From: G965232465 sp965232465
GTDB lineage: Bacteria > Pseudomonadota > Alphaproteobacteria > JAQWUY01
NCBI GenBank assembly: GCA_965232465.1
Contig: OZ246977.1
Location: 2,356,001 to 2,420,000, forward strand
DNA length: 64,000 bases
Direction: 5' to 3'
Below the pieces are notes generated by a model. It was not told where the DNA came from and searched no databases. It saw nothing but the letters and a program-made list of their open reading frames with translations. This document shows, piece by piece, positions 27,405 through 37,365 of this stretch. Each line of letters begins with the position of its first letter. The first letter of the stretch is position 1. The position numbers were made by a program, and so were the translations under genes.

Positions 27405-29210
27405 CTATTGCGGGTTTATGGCATCCCATAAAATCTGAGGCGATAAAATTTCTGGTAACACCTTGCCTTGTGGGGTTTGTGGCGTATATACAACCGTAAG
27501 TGGAATGCCATTTCGATTCCATGATTGAATATATGATAAAATTTGGGGGTTTGGCAAGCTCCAATCCGCCCGCATCATCACAATATTATCGTTATTGATA
27601 CCCCGTTGTACAGAATCATCTTCGTAAGTGGTGAATTTATTGACCGCACAGGTTACGCACCAAGTAGCGGTTACATCCACCACCACAGTTTTATCTTGCT
27701 GTACCAATGGGGCAATCGTATCTGGGGTAAAGGTAACCCAAGGGGGGACGAAAGAAGAATTTTGCGACGCATTACGGGTACCGCCCACGGTTATACCAAG
27801 CGTTGCAACCATAAGCATGCCGACAATAAACCGGCTGTACACAAGCTTTACCCATAACAAAATGGCAATAAGGGCAATACATATAATGCTGATAATCGCA
27901 AATGGTATGGGCAACGCCATCGTTTGAATATACAGCAAAAAGACAATTAAGGCGATAATAGGTATACTTAAAATATGTTTTAATTGTTGCATCCATGCCC
28001 CTTGTTTTGGTAATTTTTGGGCAAGCGATGGCACACAATATACAACAATACAAGGCAACGCCATACCAATCCCCATGCTAATAAATATTAACATAGCGTA
28101 ATATGGGGACAATCCCAATGCAATACCAAGTGCCGTGCCCACAAATGGTGCGGAACAAGGGGTTGCCAACAAGGTCATCACAACACCATCAAAAAACGCA
28201 CGACCCTTTTGTGAGCTTCCTTGTGGGAAAAATTGTACCAAACGATCGGGGATTCGTATATAAAACTTATCCCACAAATTTAACACCATGAACACCAATA
28301 ATATGTTCATAAGGGCAACAAACCAGATATATTGAAATTGAAATCCCCACCCAAACGAAGTTTTGGCAAGGCTAATAACCGCCCCAATTATTATAAACAC
28401 ACTGATGATTCCCATACTCATATATGCCATACTGGTGCGATTGGCATGCGATATGGCAAGAACTTTTAACGATAAAACGGGAAATACACAAGGCATAAAA
28501 TTTAAAATAAAGCCCGCAATAAAGCTGATAAATAAAATACTTAAAATACCCGCTTTATCGATTTGTATGTACGAGGGGGTGAATCGTGATTCGATAAATA
28601 GTTGTTCAGAATCAAGGGCGATTATGGTATTTGTATCGCTTGTTGTTGTGTTATTCCGCACAAAAGATTCCTTTTCGGTGCCTGATTTACCGTCGAATGT
28701 AGTCCGTTCCATCGGCGGGGATATGTCAAATTTCACAGGATGGGTAACGGGAATACATACATCTTTGCACACGCCAAAAAATAAATCTTGGTCAAATACA
28801 ATCGGCTTTGTGGGGTCAATAACTTTGACAACAAAAGGCAACTGCAACGCCTTTTCATATCCCAATGTGGTAATACCCAGTGTATCAAAAGTTTCCGCAG
28901 GTGGAAAATCAAAATCTGATACAATAATATTATGGGAATTTTTATCAATAAATTCGGGGGGAATACCCGCATCGGGCGAATCTTTGTGATACATTTTCCA
29001 CCCCTCTTTTAAAATAAATTCTGCTTGAAAATAGAGGGTGTTATGTTCTGATAAATCCGTAGCAACAATATGGGTTTGGCTAGCATCGCTAACATAATAA
29101 GGCGTCATGGGAATGTTTGATAATTTTGTGTCCGCATGTGCACCCCATATACCCATCATATAAACTATGGACAACAAGAGATAAATTTGATATTTTAGTA
29201 TCTGAGACAT
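27405..29210 (-). CDS. dsbD: Thiol:disulfide interchange protein DsbD
   Basis: It carries electrons from cytoplasmic thioredoxin across the inner membrane to periplasmic thiol-reducing proteins. Domain order is standard. After a signal peptide comes a periplasmic alpha domain with CKDVC, then an eight-helix membrane beta domain with MPCVFPVLSLK and ATPCSAPFVG, each holding a redox cysteine, and a C-terminal thioredoxin domain with WCVTC. About 601 residues. Start set at 29210 so that it does not overlap the divergent yqgE gene; the frame is open to 29294, but those residues read as an extra hydrophobic run. No strong ribosome binding site is seen. Confidence 0.9.
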   Translation of the reverse strand: MSQILKYQIYLLLSIVYMMGIWGAHADTKLSNIPMTPYYVSDASQTHIVATDLSEHNTLYFQAEFILKEGWKMYHKDSPDAGIPPEFIDKNSHNIIVSDFDFPPAETFDTLGITTLGYEKALQLPFVVKVIDPTKPIVFDQDLFFGVCKDVCIPVTHPVKFDISPPMERTTFDGKSGTEKESFVRNNTTTSDTNTIIALDSEQLFIESRFTPSYIQIDKAGILSILFISFIAGFILNFMPCVFPVLSLKVLAISHANRTSMAYMSMGIISVFIIIGAVISLAKTSFGWGFQFQYIWFVALMNILLVFMVLNLWDKFYIRIPDRLVQFFPQGSSQKGRAFFDGVVMTLLATPCSAPFVGTALGIALGLSPYYAMLIFISMGIGMALPCIVVYCVPSLAQKLPKQGAWMQQLKHILSIPIIALIVFLLYIQTMALPIPFAIISIICIALIAILLWVKLVYSRFIVGMLMVATLGITVGGTRNASQNSSFVPPWVTFTPDTIAPLVQQDKTVVVDVTATWCVTCAVNKFTTYEDDSVQRGINNDNIVMMRADWSLPNPQILSYIQSWNRNGIPLTVVYTPQTPQGKVLPEILSPQILWDAINPQ

Positions 29211-29247
29211 ATTGGATAATAACATAAGGTACACTATACATAATATT

Positions 29248-29814
29248 ATGAAAAAAAGCAACACAAGTTTTATGGGAAAAATACTTATTGCCAATGATAC
29301 AAACCCAAGAAGTATTTTTTATCGATCCTGTATTTTGTTATGTGCCCACGATGAATCAGGGGCAATGGGATTGATATTAAATAAACTGGAACGCAATGTT
29401 CGCCTGAACGATTTATTGGTACAAATGGATATTCCCCCCCATACATCCGCCAACAATCCCTATATCCACACGGGGGGACCCGTCGACAATAACCATGGAT
29501 TTATTTTACATGAATCATCCTATGCGGAATCGTCAACCACTTCCATCGGAGATGTATTTTCCTTAACCACAACGGTGGGGATATTGTCGCAAATTATCCA
29601 TGGGGAAGGTCCCGAACACTTTAAAATTGCCCTTGGATATGCGGGCTGGAAAAGCGGACAGCTGGAAAAAGAAATTAAGGACAATAAATGGCTGTGCGTC
29701 GATGCCACACCCGACTTAGTCTTTAAAACCCCAAACGACACCATGTGGTACATCGCCTTAACAGAAAATGGCATCCCCCCCACCGCCTTATCCCAACAAG
29801 TGGGACATGCATAA
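29248..29814 (+). CDS. yqgE: YqgE/AlgH family protein (UPF0301)
   Basis: A 188-residue cytoplasmic protein of unknown function, widely conserved. Signatures are GKILIANDTNPRSIFYRSC, HDESGAMGLILNK, GGPVDNNHGFILH and YAGWKSGQLEKEIKDNKWL. Start options are the ATG at 29248 and one at 29272, where GKILIA aligns best with the family; both lack a clear ribosome binding site. It is divergent from dsbD with a very short gap between the two starts, so their promoters must overlap. Confidence 0.88.
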   Translation: MKKSNTSFMGKILIANDTNPRSIFYRSCILLCAHDESGAMGLILNKLERNVRLNDLLVQMDIPPHTSANNPYIHTGGPVDNNHGFILHESSYAESSTTSIGDVFSLTTTVGILSQIIHGEGPEHFKIALGYAGWKSGQLEKEIKDNKWLCVDATPDLVFKTPNDTMWYIALTENGIPPTALSQQVGHA

Positions 29815-29949
29815 ATTATATGATGAAAATCTTATAAAATGGTGGGGATACATGCCCTTGTTTTAACAACGCCTCACAAAACGCCACAAAACACCCCGTA
29901 TTATACCAGTTGGGTATATGTAATGCGAAAGAGTGTTTTTCATGGGCTA
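29815..29949. repeat. Fragment copied from the class I aminotransferase gene
   Basis: Bases 29842-29893 match 30901-30955, inside the 3' part of the class I aminotransferase gene, at most positions, including an identical run of TTGTTTTAACAACGC. Read on the minus strand they encode ALLKQGHVS, as in that enzyme. This looks like a broken duplication. The rest of the stretch shows nothing. Confidence 0.6.
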
Positions 29950-30527
29950 TTACCGCAAATCCCAATAAGGTTGCAGATGCCAATTTTCAGAAAACCCCAT
30001 ATTCAACAAGGATACACAGGGCATGTTTGGCAATGTTTTTAAATGCTGTTGCAACCGTCTATTCCAATCGCTATTGGGAATAATATGTTGCATTATGTAC
30101 CATATAATCATACAATAATAATACAGTCTGTTATTTGGGTGCTGGTTTATGTCCGTCTTTTGGTCATTTACGCTTTTTTGAAACAATTCATGTAATGTGT
30201 TCAATCCCTTATAGCACGGATAATAGCAGTTTTTAAATGTACTTCAATACTTTCTAGTGCCCCCATAACCAATAACCGTAATTTTGCATCAAACTTGTAC
30301 AATGCCACAATATTTTCAAAGATTATACCCTTCTCAAATCTTTTATTGTCTTCTGCATTCTGAAAATGATAAAAATATCCTGATAGGCGATAGTATGATA
30401 TATTCTTTAAGGTTTGTTGTGCTTGCCATTCTTTTTCAAACACCAAATCTTTATCTTTTAAGTGTTGTATCTGTTGTGGGACAGTATAGTAGGTTTTATT
30501 ATAAATTTGCTTTGTTTCTTGTGTCAT
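29950..30527 (-). pseudogene. Decayed Abi family (Abi_2-like) gene
   Basis: Two adjoining frames carry the two ends of one Abi_2-like protein, a family linked to abortive phage infection. The N-terminal part, 30201-30527, has ISYYRLSGYFYHFQ and LYKFDAKLRLLVMGALESIE. The C-terminal part, 29950-30204, has NRLYYYCMIIWYI and MGFSENWHLQPYW, the usual family ending. About 100-120 residues of the middle are missing and the joint is out of frame, with a TGA at 30201-30203. So this is a deletion with frameshift rather than a single stop. Confidence in the family is moderate, since it is read from motifs only. The 3' flank holds a fragment of the neighbouring aminotransferase gene. Confidence 0.7.
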
Positions 30528-30771
30528 TTTTTAAGTAGTCTCTTCACAAAAGAAAACCCGCACAAGGTAACGCATACTAAGACGACAGAGCTGTAACGGG
30601 TATATGTTGCAGGTGTAGCATAAGGTAGACTATACCGTCAAGGTAAAAATATAGTTTTTTATTATTTTTTATAATATTTGTATATATTTTTATATATTTT
30701 AGAAGCCTCTGAAAAATTATTATGATTTTTTTTATGTCGCAGTTATCATTTATGGGGATATACCCCCCGCA
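30528..30771. other. Non-coding gap, no clear feature
   Basis: This AT-rich stretch lies between the Abi relic and the class I aminotransferase gene. A weak CCCG/CGGG pairing (about 30555-30600) followed on the minus strand by TTTTCTTTT was noticed, but it is too weak to call an RNA gene or terminator. Confidence 0.35.
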
Positions 30772-31941
30772 TTATATGCCATCATATGTGGCAATGAATT
30801 TTTCAAACGCATCCAGACCTGCTTTGGCATGATCCGTGTCGCATACATATGACAATCGAAGGGTTGTATGTCCACGATATGGATCAAAATCCAACCCCGG
30901 GGAGGCGGATACATGTCCTTGTTTTAACAACGCATCACAAAACGCCACAGAATCTTGGGTTAAATGGGAAATATCCGCATATATGTAAAAACCCCCCTCA
31001 GGATATGCAAATTTGTCGATCCCCATTTGTATCAGACGGGTTACAAACACATCACGATTTTGGCGATACCTGTCGATGTTGCGTTCCAATTCTTGCGTAC
31101 ATTCAAATACTTTGACACCTGCGTATTGGCTGATGGTGGATGCACAAATAAATAAATTTGCATTCAAATTATTGACCGTGGCGATCATATTTTCAGGCAC
31201 CACAACCCAACCCAACCGCCAACCTGTCATACAAAAATACTTGGAAAAACTGTTAATAACAAAGGCATTATCATCGATGGCACAGGCGGTGATGGATTTT
31301 TTATCGGTAAATTCCACCCCATGATATAATTCGTCTGATATAACCCGTATATGGTGGTTTTTACAATATGCCACAAGGTCTTTCTTTTGCTGTGTGGTAA
31401 GGGTCGTACCCGTCGGGTTGCTGGGCGATGCAAGGATTAAACCGTCCAGTTTGCCTTGCTGCATGGCCCCGTCTAGCAACGCAAGGGTGGGGTGATATTT
31501 ATCCGCTTCTGTTGCCATAATCGGTACGACTTCCACCCCAAAGGTTTGTAAAATGCGTTTATAACTGGGGTAACATGGCATGGCAAGTGCCACACGATCA
31601 CCCGCTTCAAAACAGGACAGAAACGCCAATGAAAACGCCCCGGATGCCCCCGCCGTAATCATAATGCGACTGATGTCAATATGGATACCATATCGATGTT
31701 GGTATCGTTTACAAATAGCCTGTCGTAAAACGGGTAACCCAATGGGGTCTGTGTAGGGGACTTGTCCGCCCATAACATAATCCGCCGCCGTTTTTGATAC
31801 AATTTTGGGGGCGGGAAATGCCGGCTGTCCCGCCTCAAATCGGTATATGGTTTTGCCCGTGCGTTCCATGGCGTTTGCTGTTGCCAATGTGTGCATCACA
31901 TGGAATACATCCATCTGACTGCGATAAGAAGTCTTTATCAT
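30772..31941 (-). CDS. Class I/II PLP-dependent aminotransferase
   Basis: A 389-residue aspartate-aminotransferase-fold enzyme. Visible elements are the N-terminal FEAGQPAFPAP, SPSNPTGTTLT, ISDELYHGVEF with the PLP-nitrogen aspartate, SFSKYFCMTGWRLGW with the PLP lysine, and TTLRLSYV with the carboxylate-binding arginine. The substrate is not determinable. It is next to the tsaC-like gene on the same strand, 45 bp apart, and may be co-transcribed with it. Part of its 3' sequence has a decayed copy at 29842-29893. Confidence 0.92.
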   Translation of the reverse strand: MIKTSYRSQMDVFHVMHTLATANAMERTGKTIYRFEAGQPAFPAPKIVSKTAADYVMGGQVPYTDPIGLPVLRQAICKRYQHRYGIHIDISRIMITAGASGAFSLAFLSCFEAGDRVALAMPCYPSYKRILQTFGVEVVPIMATEADKYHPTLALLDGAMQQGKLDGLILASPSNPTGTTLTTQQKKDLVAYCKNHHIRVISDELYHGVEFTDKKSITACAIDDNAFVINSFSKYFCMTGWRLGWVVVPENMIATVNNLNANLFICASTISQYAGVKVFECTQELERNIDRYRQNRDVFVTRLIQMGIDKFAYPEGGFYIYADISHLTQDSVAFCDALLKQGHVSASPGLDFDPYRGHTTLRLSYVCDTDHAKAGLDAFEKFIATYDGI

Positions 31942-31986
31942 ATGTTTTTCCTATTGATAAAATATGTATATGTATTGTAAATTGTA

Positions 31987-32961
31987 TTACGCTGTATTTT
32001 TATTTTTGGTCGCTGCCCGTCTTAATTTATCATTGATGGCTATGCCAACACCTATGTTCGGAATCGGGGCGACCGATATGGCGGCATAGGCGGCTGCGTC
32101 ATTTAAAGTGTGCAGGCTGGCGAACAGAGAACGCCCCGCCTCTGTTACATCCCCAGATGGGGACAGGTTTATATCACATACACCACAATCGCCAAATCCC
32201 AAATACGCATGATTTTTGCTGGGGGTTATCACATCCGTATACAAGGGAATATTCGGGGCATAATGGCGTGTTAATTGCCCGGGGGCAATGGGATTTTCCG
32301 TATGCGACAACGCATGGTGTTCGACGGGTATTGCCAATTTTTGTAAATCCGTACGGGTGATCGCACCATGGCGTAAAATCTGTATAGTATCATCCATAAT
32401 CTGTACAATAGTCGATTCCAACCCCAATGCACAATCGCCCCCATCAATCACCAAAATATCCTGTCCACAACCCCGTAGGGCATGACGAGCATCTTTAAAG
32501 GTAGTGGGGGACAGGCGGCCACTGACATTAGCACTGGGGGCAAATATGGGACAACCCAACATTTTTATAATGCGGTGCATAATGGGGTGGGAGGGGATTC
32601 GTACGGCAATCGTAGGTAACCCGGCACACCCCATATCGACGATATCATAATCCGTATGGGTGGGTGTGGGAATGCGGGGCAAAACAACCGTAATTGCCCC
32701 CGGGGAAAAGTGGCGTAATACCTTGTGGGCAAGGGGGGATACCACGGCACAACGGCTTATCATATGCACATCCAAACAATGGGCAATAAGCGGATTTATG
32801 GGCGGACGATTTTTTAAGGTGTAAATCTTGGCAACCGCCTGCGAATCCACCGCACTTGCCGCCAACCCATACACAGTTTCGGTGGGCACGACAACAACAT
32901 CGCCTTGTTGCAAGCGATGGACCGCATTATCCAAAATGTGCTTTAATGGTTGTTTATCCAC
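31987..32961 (-). CDS. L-threonylcarbamoyladenylate synthase (Sua5/TsaC type)
   Basis: It makes the precursor for the t6A modification at tRNA position 37, using threonine, bicarbonate and ATP. The 324 residues comprise a YrdC-like domain (about 1-200) with VVPTETVYGLAA, KNRPPINPL and SANVSGRLSPT, then a Sua5-type C-terminal extension with APGQLTRHYAP. The extension makes it Sua5-like rather than short TsaC. The ATG is at 32961. No strong ribosome binding site is seen. Confidence 0.93.
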   Translation of the reverse strand: MDKQPLKHILDNAVHRLQQGDVVVVPTETVYGLAASAVDSQAVAKIYTLKNRPPINPLIAHCLDVHMISRCAVVSPLAHKVLRHFSPGAITVVLPRIPTPTHTDYDIVDMGCAGLPTIAVRIPSHPIMHRIIKMLGCPIFAPSANVSGRLSPTTFKDARHALRGCGQDILVIDGGDCALGLESTIVQIMDDTIQILRHGAITRTDLQKLAIPVEHHALSHTENPIAPGQLTRHYAPNIPLYTDVITPSKNHAYLGFGDCGVCDINLSPSGDVTEAGRSLFASLHTLNDAAAYAAISVAPIPNIGVGIAINDKLRRAATKNKNTA

Positions 32962-33141
32962 TGGTATATTATCCCCATTCTAAATATATACCCTAAATAT
33001 ACGCAAGAATGTTAAAAAAACAACCCTTTTTGTATATGTATTTTAAAAAACATTCTTTTACATATAAAATATTACCTTTAAATTCAATATGTTATAAACA
33101 GAAAATGGATATTGTTTTTCATGGACTAAACACCGCACACA

Positions 33142-33150
33142 TGATATAAT
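33142..33150 (+). promoter_or_regulatory. Extended -10 promoter of the SLC13-type gene
   Basis: TGATATAAT is a perfect TGnTATAAT match, identical to the sequence upstream of the giant adhesin. It is about 60 bases before the ATG at 33211. Confidence 0.5.
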
Positions 33151-33210
33151 CACACGATTACACAGATAAAAAATATACTTGAAGAATATATTTTAGGGAA
33201 AAATAATACA

Positions 33211-35031
33211 ATGTTTGGTATCGATTACAGCACTTTACAAATGGGTTTTATATTTTTTACATTGCTTGTGGCACTGTATTTATACGCCAGTGCGATTTTG
33301 CCCATCGAATTAACATCGTTATGGATTCTGGGTGGATTGATGTTTTTCTTTCACCTGATGCCAGTTGTCGATACACAAGGCAACATCATTATGCAGGCGA
33401 CGGATATATTGGTCGGGCTTGCCAATCCCGTGGTATTGACTTTGTTTTCCCTTATGATTATGGGACAGGCGTTATCTCGTACAGGGGCATTGGAAATATT
33501 TGTCAATGCCCTGTTTCGCCGGGGCACCATGCACCCAACCCTTAAAATTATATCCGCATTGTGTGTGGTGGGGGTTTTATCGGGATTTTTAAACAATGTG
33601 CCAATGGTGATTATTTTTATTCCCATTTTTATTGCCTTAACCAAAAAACTCAATATGTGTCCGTCGCAGTGGATGATGCCCCTAAGTTTTGTGGCAATTT
33701 TGGGCGGTATGACCACTGTCCTTGGGTCCAGCACCAACCTATTGGTATCCGGTACGGTAAATAGTGTGTTGGGCACCCACCTTGATTTTTTTGCCTTTAC
33801 GGAAATAGGCATCATACTGGCAATGGTCGGCATGATATACTTAGCCATTTTTGCCCCCAAAATATTACCAGCAAAATCGTTGTTAATTGACCAGATGACC
33901 CCCGACGAAAGACGGTTTTTTACCACTGTAGTTATTGATGTACACTCCCCCTTATCGGGAAAAGAAATAAATGGGCGACGGGTTAAAGGCTTTAATGGGT
34001 ATATCATGCAAATTGAACGGGGCAAGGACACTTTTACCGCCCCATTTCAAAATAGGGTTATATTGCCCAGTGATAGGGTATTGGTACAAGCAAATCGGGA
34101 AACTTTGCTCAGCATAGCATCCCAAAAAGTGGACAACTTATCCCCCGATACCAAGCACGAAGTAAACCGTTTTAAATCGTTGGCATTATCCGAAGTTATG
34201 GTAACCTTTCGATCCCGTTGTGTGGGGCGGACATTGCGGACCTTAAACCTAAAACGCAACCAAGATATTACCCCGATTGGGATCGAACGCAGTACGGGTG
34301 TTTTTAAACAAGGATTTATGGATATACCGTTGCAATCGGGGGATATTTTATTGGTGTTAACCAGCCATGAAAATATCCGCAACCTGTCGAATAACAGCGA
34401 CCTTGCCCCCATCCAATCAAACCGCCATAACATCCGCCACCACCACCATGTGATACATACTTTGGCAATTTTTGTAATTACCATTGCCCTATCCGCCACC
34501 GGTGCATTACCGATTGCGTTGGCAACTTTTTTGGGGGCAATGACAATGATTACCGCCAACTGTATATCGTTTGAAGATGCCCTAAAAGCGGTCGATTATC
34601 GGGCGATATTTTTAATTATCACATCGCTGGGCTTGGGGATGTCGTTACAGGTTACGGGGGGGGCAACCGCCATTGCCACCGCCATGATTGCCATATCCGA
34701 CGGATTGCCCCCAGCGGTCATATTAAGTATATTTTTTATGGTGGTAACGGTTATGACCAACATATTGTCGAACCAAGCCACGGCAATTTTATTTACCCCG
34801 ATTGCCATATCCTTGGCACAGGTCCTAAGCGTCGATGTAAACGCTTTTATATTTGCGGTAATTTTTGCCACAAATTGCTGTTTCGCAACCCCATTTTCAT
34901 ACCAAACAAATATACTGGTAATGACCCCCGGACAATACAAATTTAACGATTACATCAGATTAGGTGGTCCGTTAATATTGATAATATGGGCATTATATAC
35001 AGTTATAGCCCCATTTTATTTTGGATTTTAA
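33211..35031 (+). CDS. SLC13/DASS family anion permease with TrkA-C regions
   Basis: A 606-residue inner-membrane protein. About five or six helices, a central soluble part (about residues 215-400) with two TrkA-C/RCK_C-like segments, then more helices. Family motifs include LGSSTNLLVSGTVNS, NVPMVIIFIPI and NILSNQATAILFTPIA, the latter near the sodium/substrate site. Members carry sulfate, dicarboxylates or related anions with Na+. The substrate cannot be assigned here. It lies alone, with an extended -10 promoter about 60 bases upstream. Confidence 0.88.
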   Translation: MFGIDYSTLQMGFIFFTLLVALYLYASAILPIELTSLWILGGLMFFFHLMPVVDTQGNIIMQATDILVGLANPVVLTLFSLMIMGQALSRTGALEIFVNALFRRGTMHPTLKIISALCVVGVLSGFLNNVPMVIIFIPIFIALTKKLNMCPSQWMMPLSFVAILGGMTTVLGSSTNLLVSGTVNSVLGTHLDFFAFTEIGIILAMVGMIYLAIFAPKILPAKSLLIDQMTPDERRFFTTVVIDVHSPLSGKEINGRRVKGFNGYIMQIERGKDTFTAPFQNRVILPSDRVLVQANRETLLSIASQKVDNLSPDTKHEVNRFKSLALSEVMVTFRSRCVGRTLRTLNLKRNQDITPIGIERSTGVFKQGFMDIPLQSGDILLVLTSHENIRNLSNNSDLAPIQSNRHNIRHHHHVIHTLAIFVITIALSATGALPIALATFLGAMTMITANCISFEDALKAVDYRAIFLIITSLGLGMSLQVTGGATAIATAMIAISDGLPPAVILSIFFMVVTVMTNILSNQATAILFTPIAISLAQVLSVDVNAFIFAVIFATNCCFATPFSYQTNILVMTPGQYKFNDYIRLGGPLILIIWALYTVIAPFYFGF

Positions 35032-35093
35032 GGGGTAAATCTTTTTAAAGCCAATGGGGGTATACAATGGACAACTTTGGGATAATATGTTTC

Positions 35094-36542
35094 TTAAGAG
35101 TGCATTTTTTCTTCAATGAGATTATAATACTTCTGTGCTAGTGTTTGTTGATCATTTGAAATATGCTTGTTTAACCACAAAATTAAGGCGTGGTCTCGGA
35201 TAACTTTATACATTACCAAAGCATCGGAAGAGTCCCCTACATCACTTGTTTTTTTGATCCACTTACCCATTTCAAACATCTTAGGATTTGTTTTATCTGG
35301 GTTATAAGTTCTTAAATCGTTCAAACCCCAATTTTCATTCTTTTGAAATGCTCCATAATATTTCTCATCTTTCAACACATCTTTTTTAATAAATCTTTGC
35401 ATTTCTCCTGATGGCGTGCATATGGCACGGATATATTGCTGAAAATCTTCTCTATCTTTTATAAAGCCATCTTCTATACCTTTTTCACATAATTTTAATT
35501 GAGACAACCCCACAGAATCCCGAATGCCTTTATTGCCAATCTTAAAATACAAATCTGGTTTCATATGTCGTAACATAAACATAAACATAAAAGTTACAAT
35601 ATGGATTTCTTCCATTTCATTTCTAGTATTTGATTTACACATCTTATCTATATTATTATCGATTGGCTTCGTATTAAAAAATTTCTGCCAAGAATATCGC
35701 ATAGCATCAGATTCTCTGAGAGAAGGCATCAATAAATATTGGCGTACTTCTATATTGGGATTGCCTGTTACATTTAACTTATATGCATCAGTTTCTGTTG
35801 TTTCGGGTAAAATAAACTGTACATCAACAAACTTGCGTAAATAATCTTCATTAGACGATTGCACCCCATATACACTTTCCACACAGGCTTTCAGGCGGTT
35901 GTCATCTGTTGCAATCACAAATACAACATTTTTGATACTGAAAATATGTTTAATAACTTCTAATACCTGAATGGCATAATCAGGTCGACATCGGTCTAAT
36001 TCATCTATGAAAACAATAATGCGTTTTAATTCTTTAGATTTTTCGTCTATTTTTTGTATTATCTTTCTAATTTCTTTAATTATGGATTCTGGCGTATCCT
36101 CATTTTTTTTAAAAATCATATCACCCAATTTCAATGGTACCGGAGTACCTGTAATTGCTGCTGAGAGAATACTAGGCGTTATATTTAAAATAGATTTTAA
36201 TCTTGAAATATTTAATTCTTTCACACTGTCGTCGATACACTTGTGTTTGTTAAATGCGTCCAACAAAAATAACAATGGATAATTATAATAATCTTGTTCC
36301 CATATATTGAGATAAATCGGATATGTACTATCTGTATCCAATTCAATTTTACAGCGTTTTAAAAAATAAGTTTTACCTTCCCCATATCCCGCCGCTAATT
36401 CAACAATACTGGGGGATTCTGACATTGTTAAATACTTACAAAAAAACTTCCCAAATTGTTCACGCCCCAAAGAATCATCCCATTGATTGTCAGAGTCTAT
36501 TTGAAAGTTATTTGTTTGTGTTGGCAATTTTGTTTCTGTCAT
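35094..36542 (-). CDS. KAP-family P-loop NTPase
   Basis: A 482-residue protein of the KAP NTPase family. Walker A is GYGEGKTYFL, preceded by VELAA, and Walker B is RIIVFIDELDRCRPDYAIQVLE, the hallmark of the family, followed by a sensor region VVFVIATDDNRLKACVES. No transmembrane helix is obvious, unlike many KAP proteins. Members are often found near defence genes, but the neighbours here are a permease and an ABC importer, so a defensive role is speculation. Codon use and base content are more AT-rich than the neighbouring permease gene, which might reflect transfer. Confidence 0.85.
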   Translation of the reverse strand: MTETKLPTQTNNFQIDSDNQWDDSLGREQFGKFFCKYLTMSESPSIVELAAGYGEGKTYFLKRCKIELDTDSTYPIYLNIWEQDYYNYPLLFLLDAFNKHKCIDDSVKELNISRLKSILNITPSILSAAITGTPVPLKLGDMIFKKNEDTPESIIKEIRKIIQKIDEKSKELKRIIVFIDELDRCRPDYAIQVLEVIKHIFSIKNVVFVIATDDNRLKACVESVYGVQSSNEDYLRKFVDVQFILPETTETDAYKLNVTGNPNIEVRQYLLMPSLRESDAMRYSWQKFFNTKPIDNNIDKMCKSNTRNEMEEIHIVTFMFMFMLRHMKPDLYFKIGNKGIRDSVGLSQLKLCEKGIEDGFIKDREDFQQYIRAICTPSGEMQRFIKKDVLKDEKYYGAFQKNENWGLNDLRTYNPDKTNPKMFEMGKWIKKTSDVGDSSDALVMYKVIRDHALILWLNKHISNDQQTLAQKYYNLIEEKMHS

Positions 36543-36597
36543 AATTTATATTCCTTTTGTTAATAAATTTGATTTATATTGACCAGCTCCATAAAAT

Positions 36598-37365
36598 TTA
36601 ATGTTCGTACCGTAAAATAAAGTGTTCCACAGCAACCACGGTTATGAATAGACCGATGGACAATAAGGACGACATGACAATAGAAGCGTATAATAAATCG
36701 GATTGATAATTATAGGTGGCTTGAATAATTAACGCCCCTAGACCTTTGTCTGCCCCAATCCATTCTCCAACAATGGCACCAATAACCGCAGTTGCCGACG
36801 CAATGCGAAGGGATGAAAATAACATAGGCATAGAACGGGGCCAGTGTAAATACCAAAAAGATTCAAATGGTGTTGCCGATAAGATATGTAATAATTCCTT
36901 TTCATTATGCGATGCGGATGTTAATCCCCTAATCATATTTACCAAAGTAGGAAAAAAACAAATAACACCTGCAATAATAATTTTTGGGGTTAAGCCTAAA
37001 CCAAAAATTAGGATAATAATGGGAGATAATGCCAAAATTGGAATAGTGTTAAAGAATAATACAGATGGAAAATATGCCAACCGTATATATCGATTATACG
37101 CAAAGATAATAGCTAGTATTATCGCCAAACTGTTGCCTAGTGCAAAGCCTGCTATGGCTTCTAAAAAAGTCGGTGTAAAATTATCAATCAATGTTCCCCA
37201 TTGATTGCCAAATACGCTGATAATTTGCGTAGGTGTGGGGGCAATATATTTGGGTACACCTGCCAACGGTAATAAAAATTGCCACACTAATAAAATAGAT
37301 AACGCCCCCGCAATAGGCAAAATAATTTCTGTGATTTTAGATAGAGGTTTTTCACGCATAATCAA
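36598..37365 (-). CDS. ABC transporter permease, SsuC/TauC type
   Basis: A 255-residue inner-membrane permease with about six helices and the loop EKELLHILSATPFESFWYLHWPRSMPML, the ATPase-docking segment of this family. Related transporters import sulfonates, nitrate, taurine or pyrimidines. Its start overlaps the ATPase gene stop by 4 bp. It ends the operon that begins with the SDR and VOC genes. Confidence 0.92.
   Translation of the reverse strand: MIMREKPLSKITEIILPIAGALSILLVWQFLLPLAGVPKYIAPTPTQIISVFGNQWGTLIDNFTPTFLEAIAGFALGNSLAIILAIIFAYNRYIRLAYFPSVLFFNTIPILALSPIIILIFGLGLTPKIIIAGVICFFPTLVNMIRGLTSASHNEKELLHILSATPFESFWYLHWPRSMPMLFSSLRIASATAVIGAIVGEWIGADKGLGALIIQATYNYQSDLLYASIVMSSLLSIGLFITVVAVEHFILRYEH

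Noticed and set aside
30540..30660. Possible small RNA in the decayed stretch
   Set aside because: CCCG/CGGG closure with TTTTCTTTT was seen, but the inner stem is not supported.
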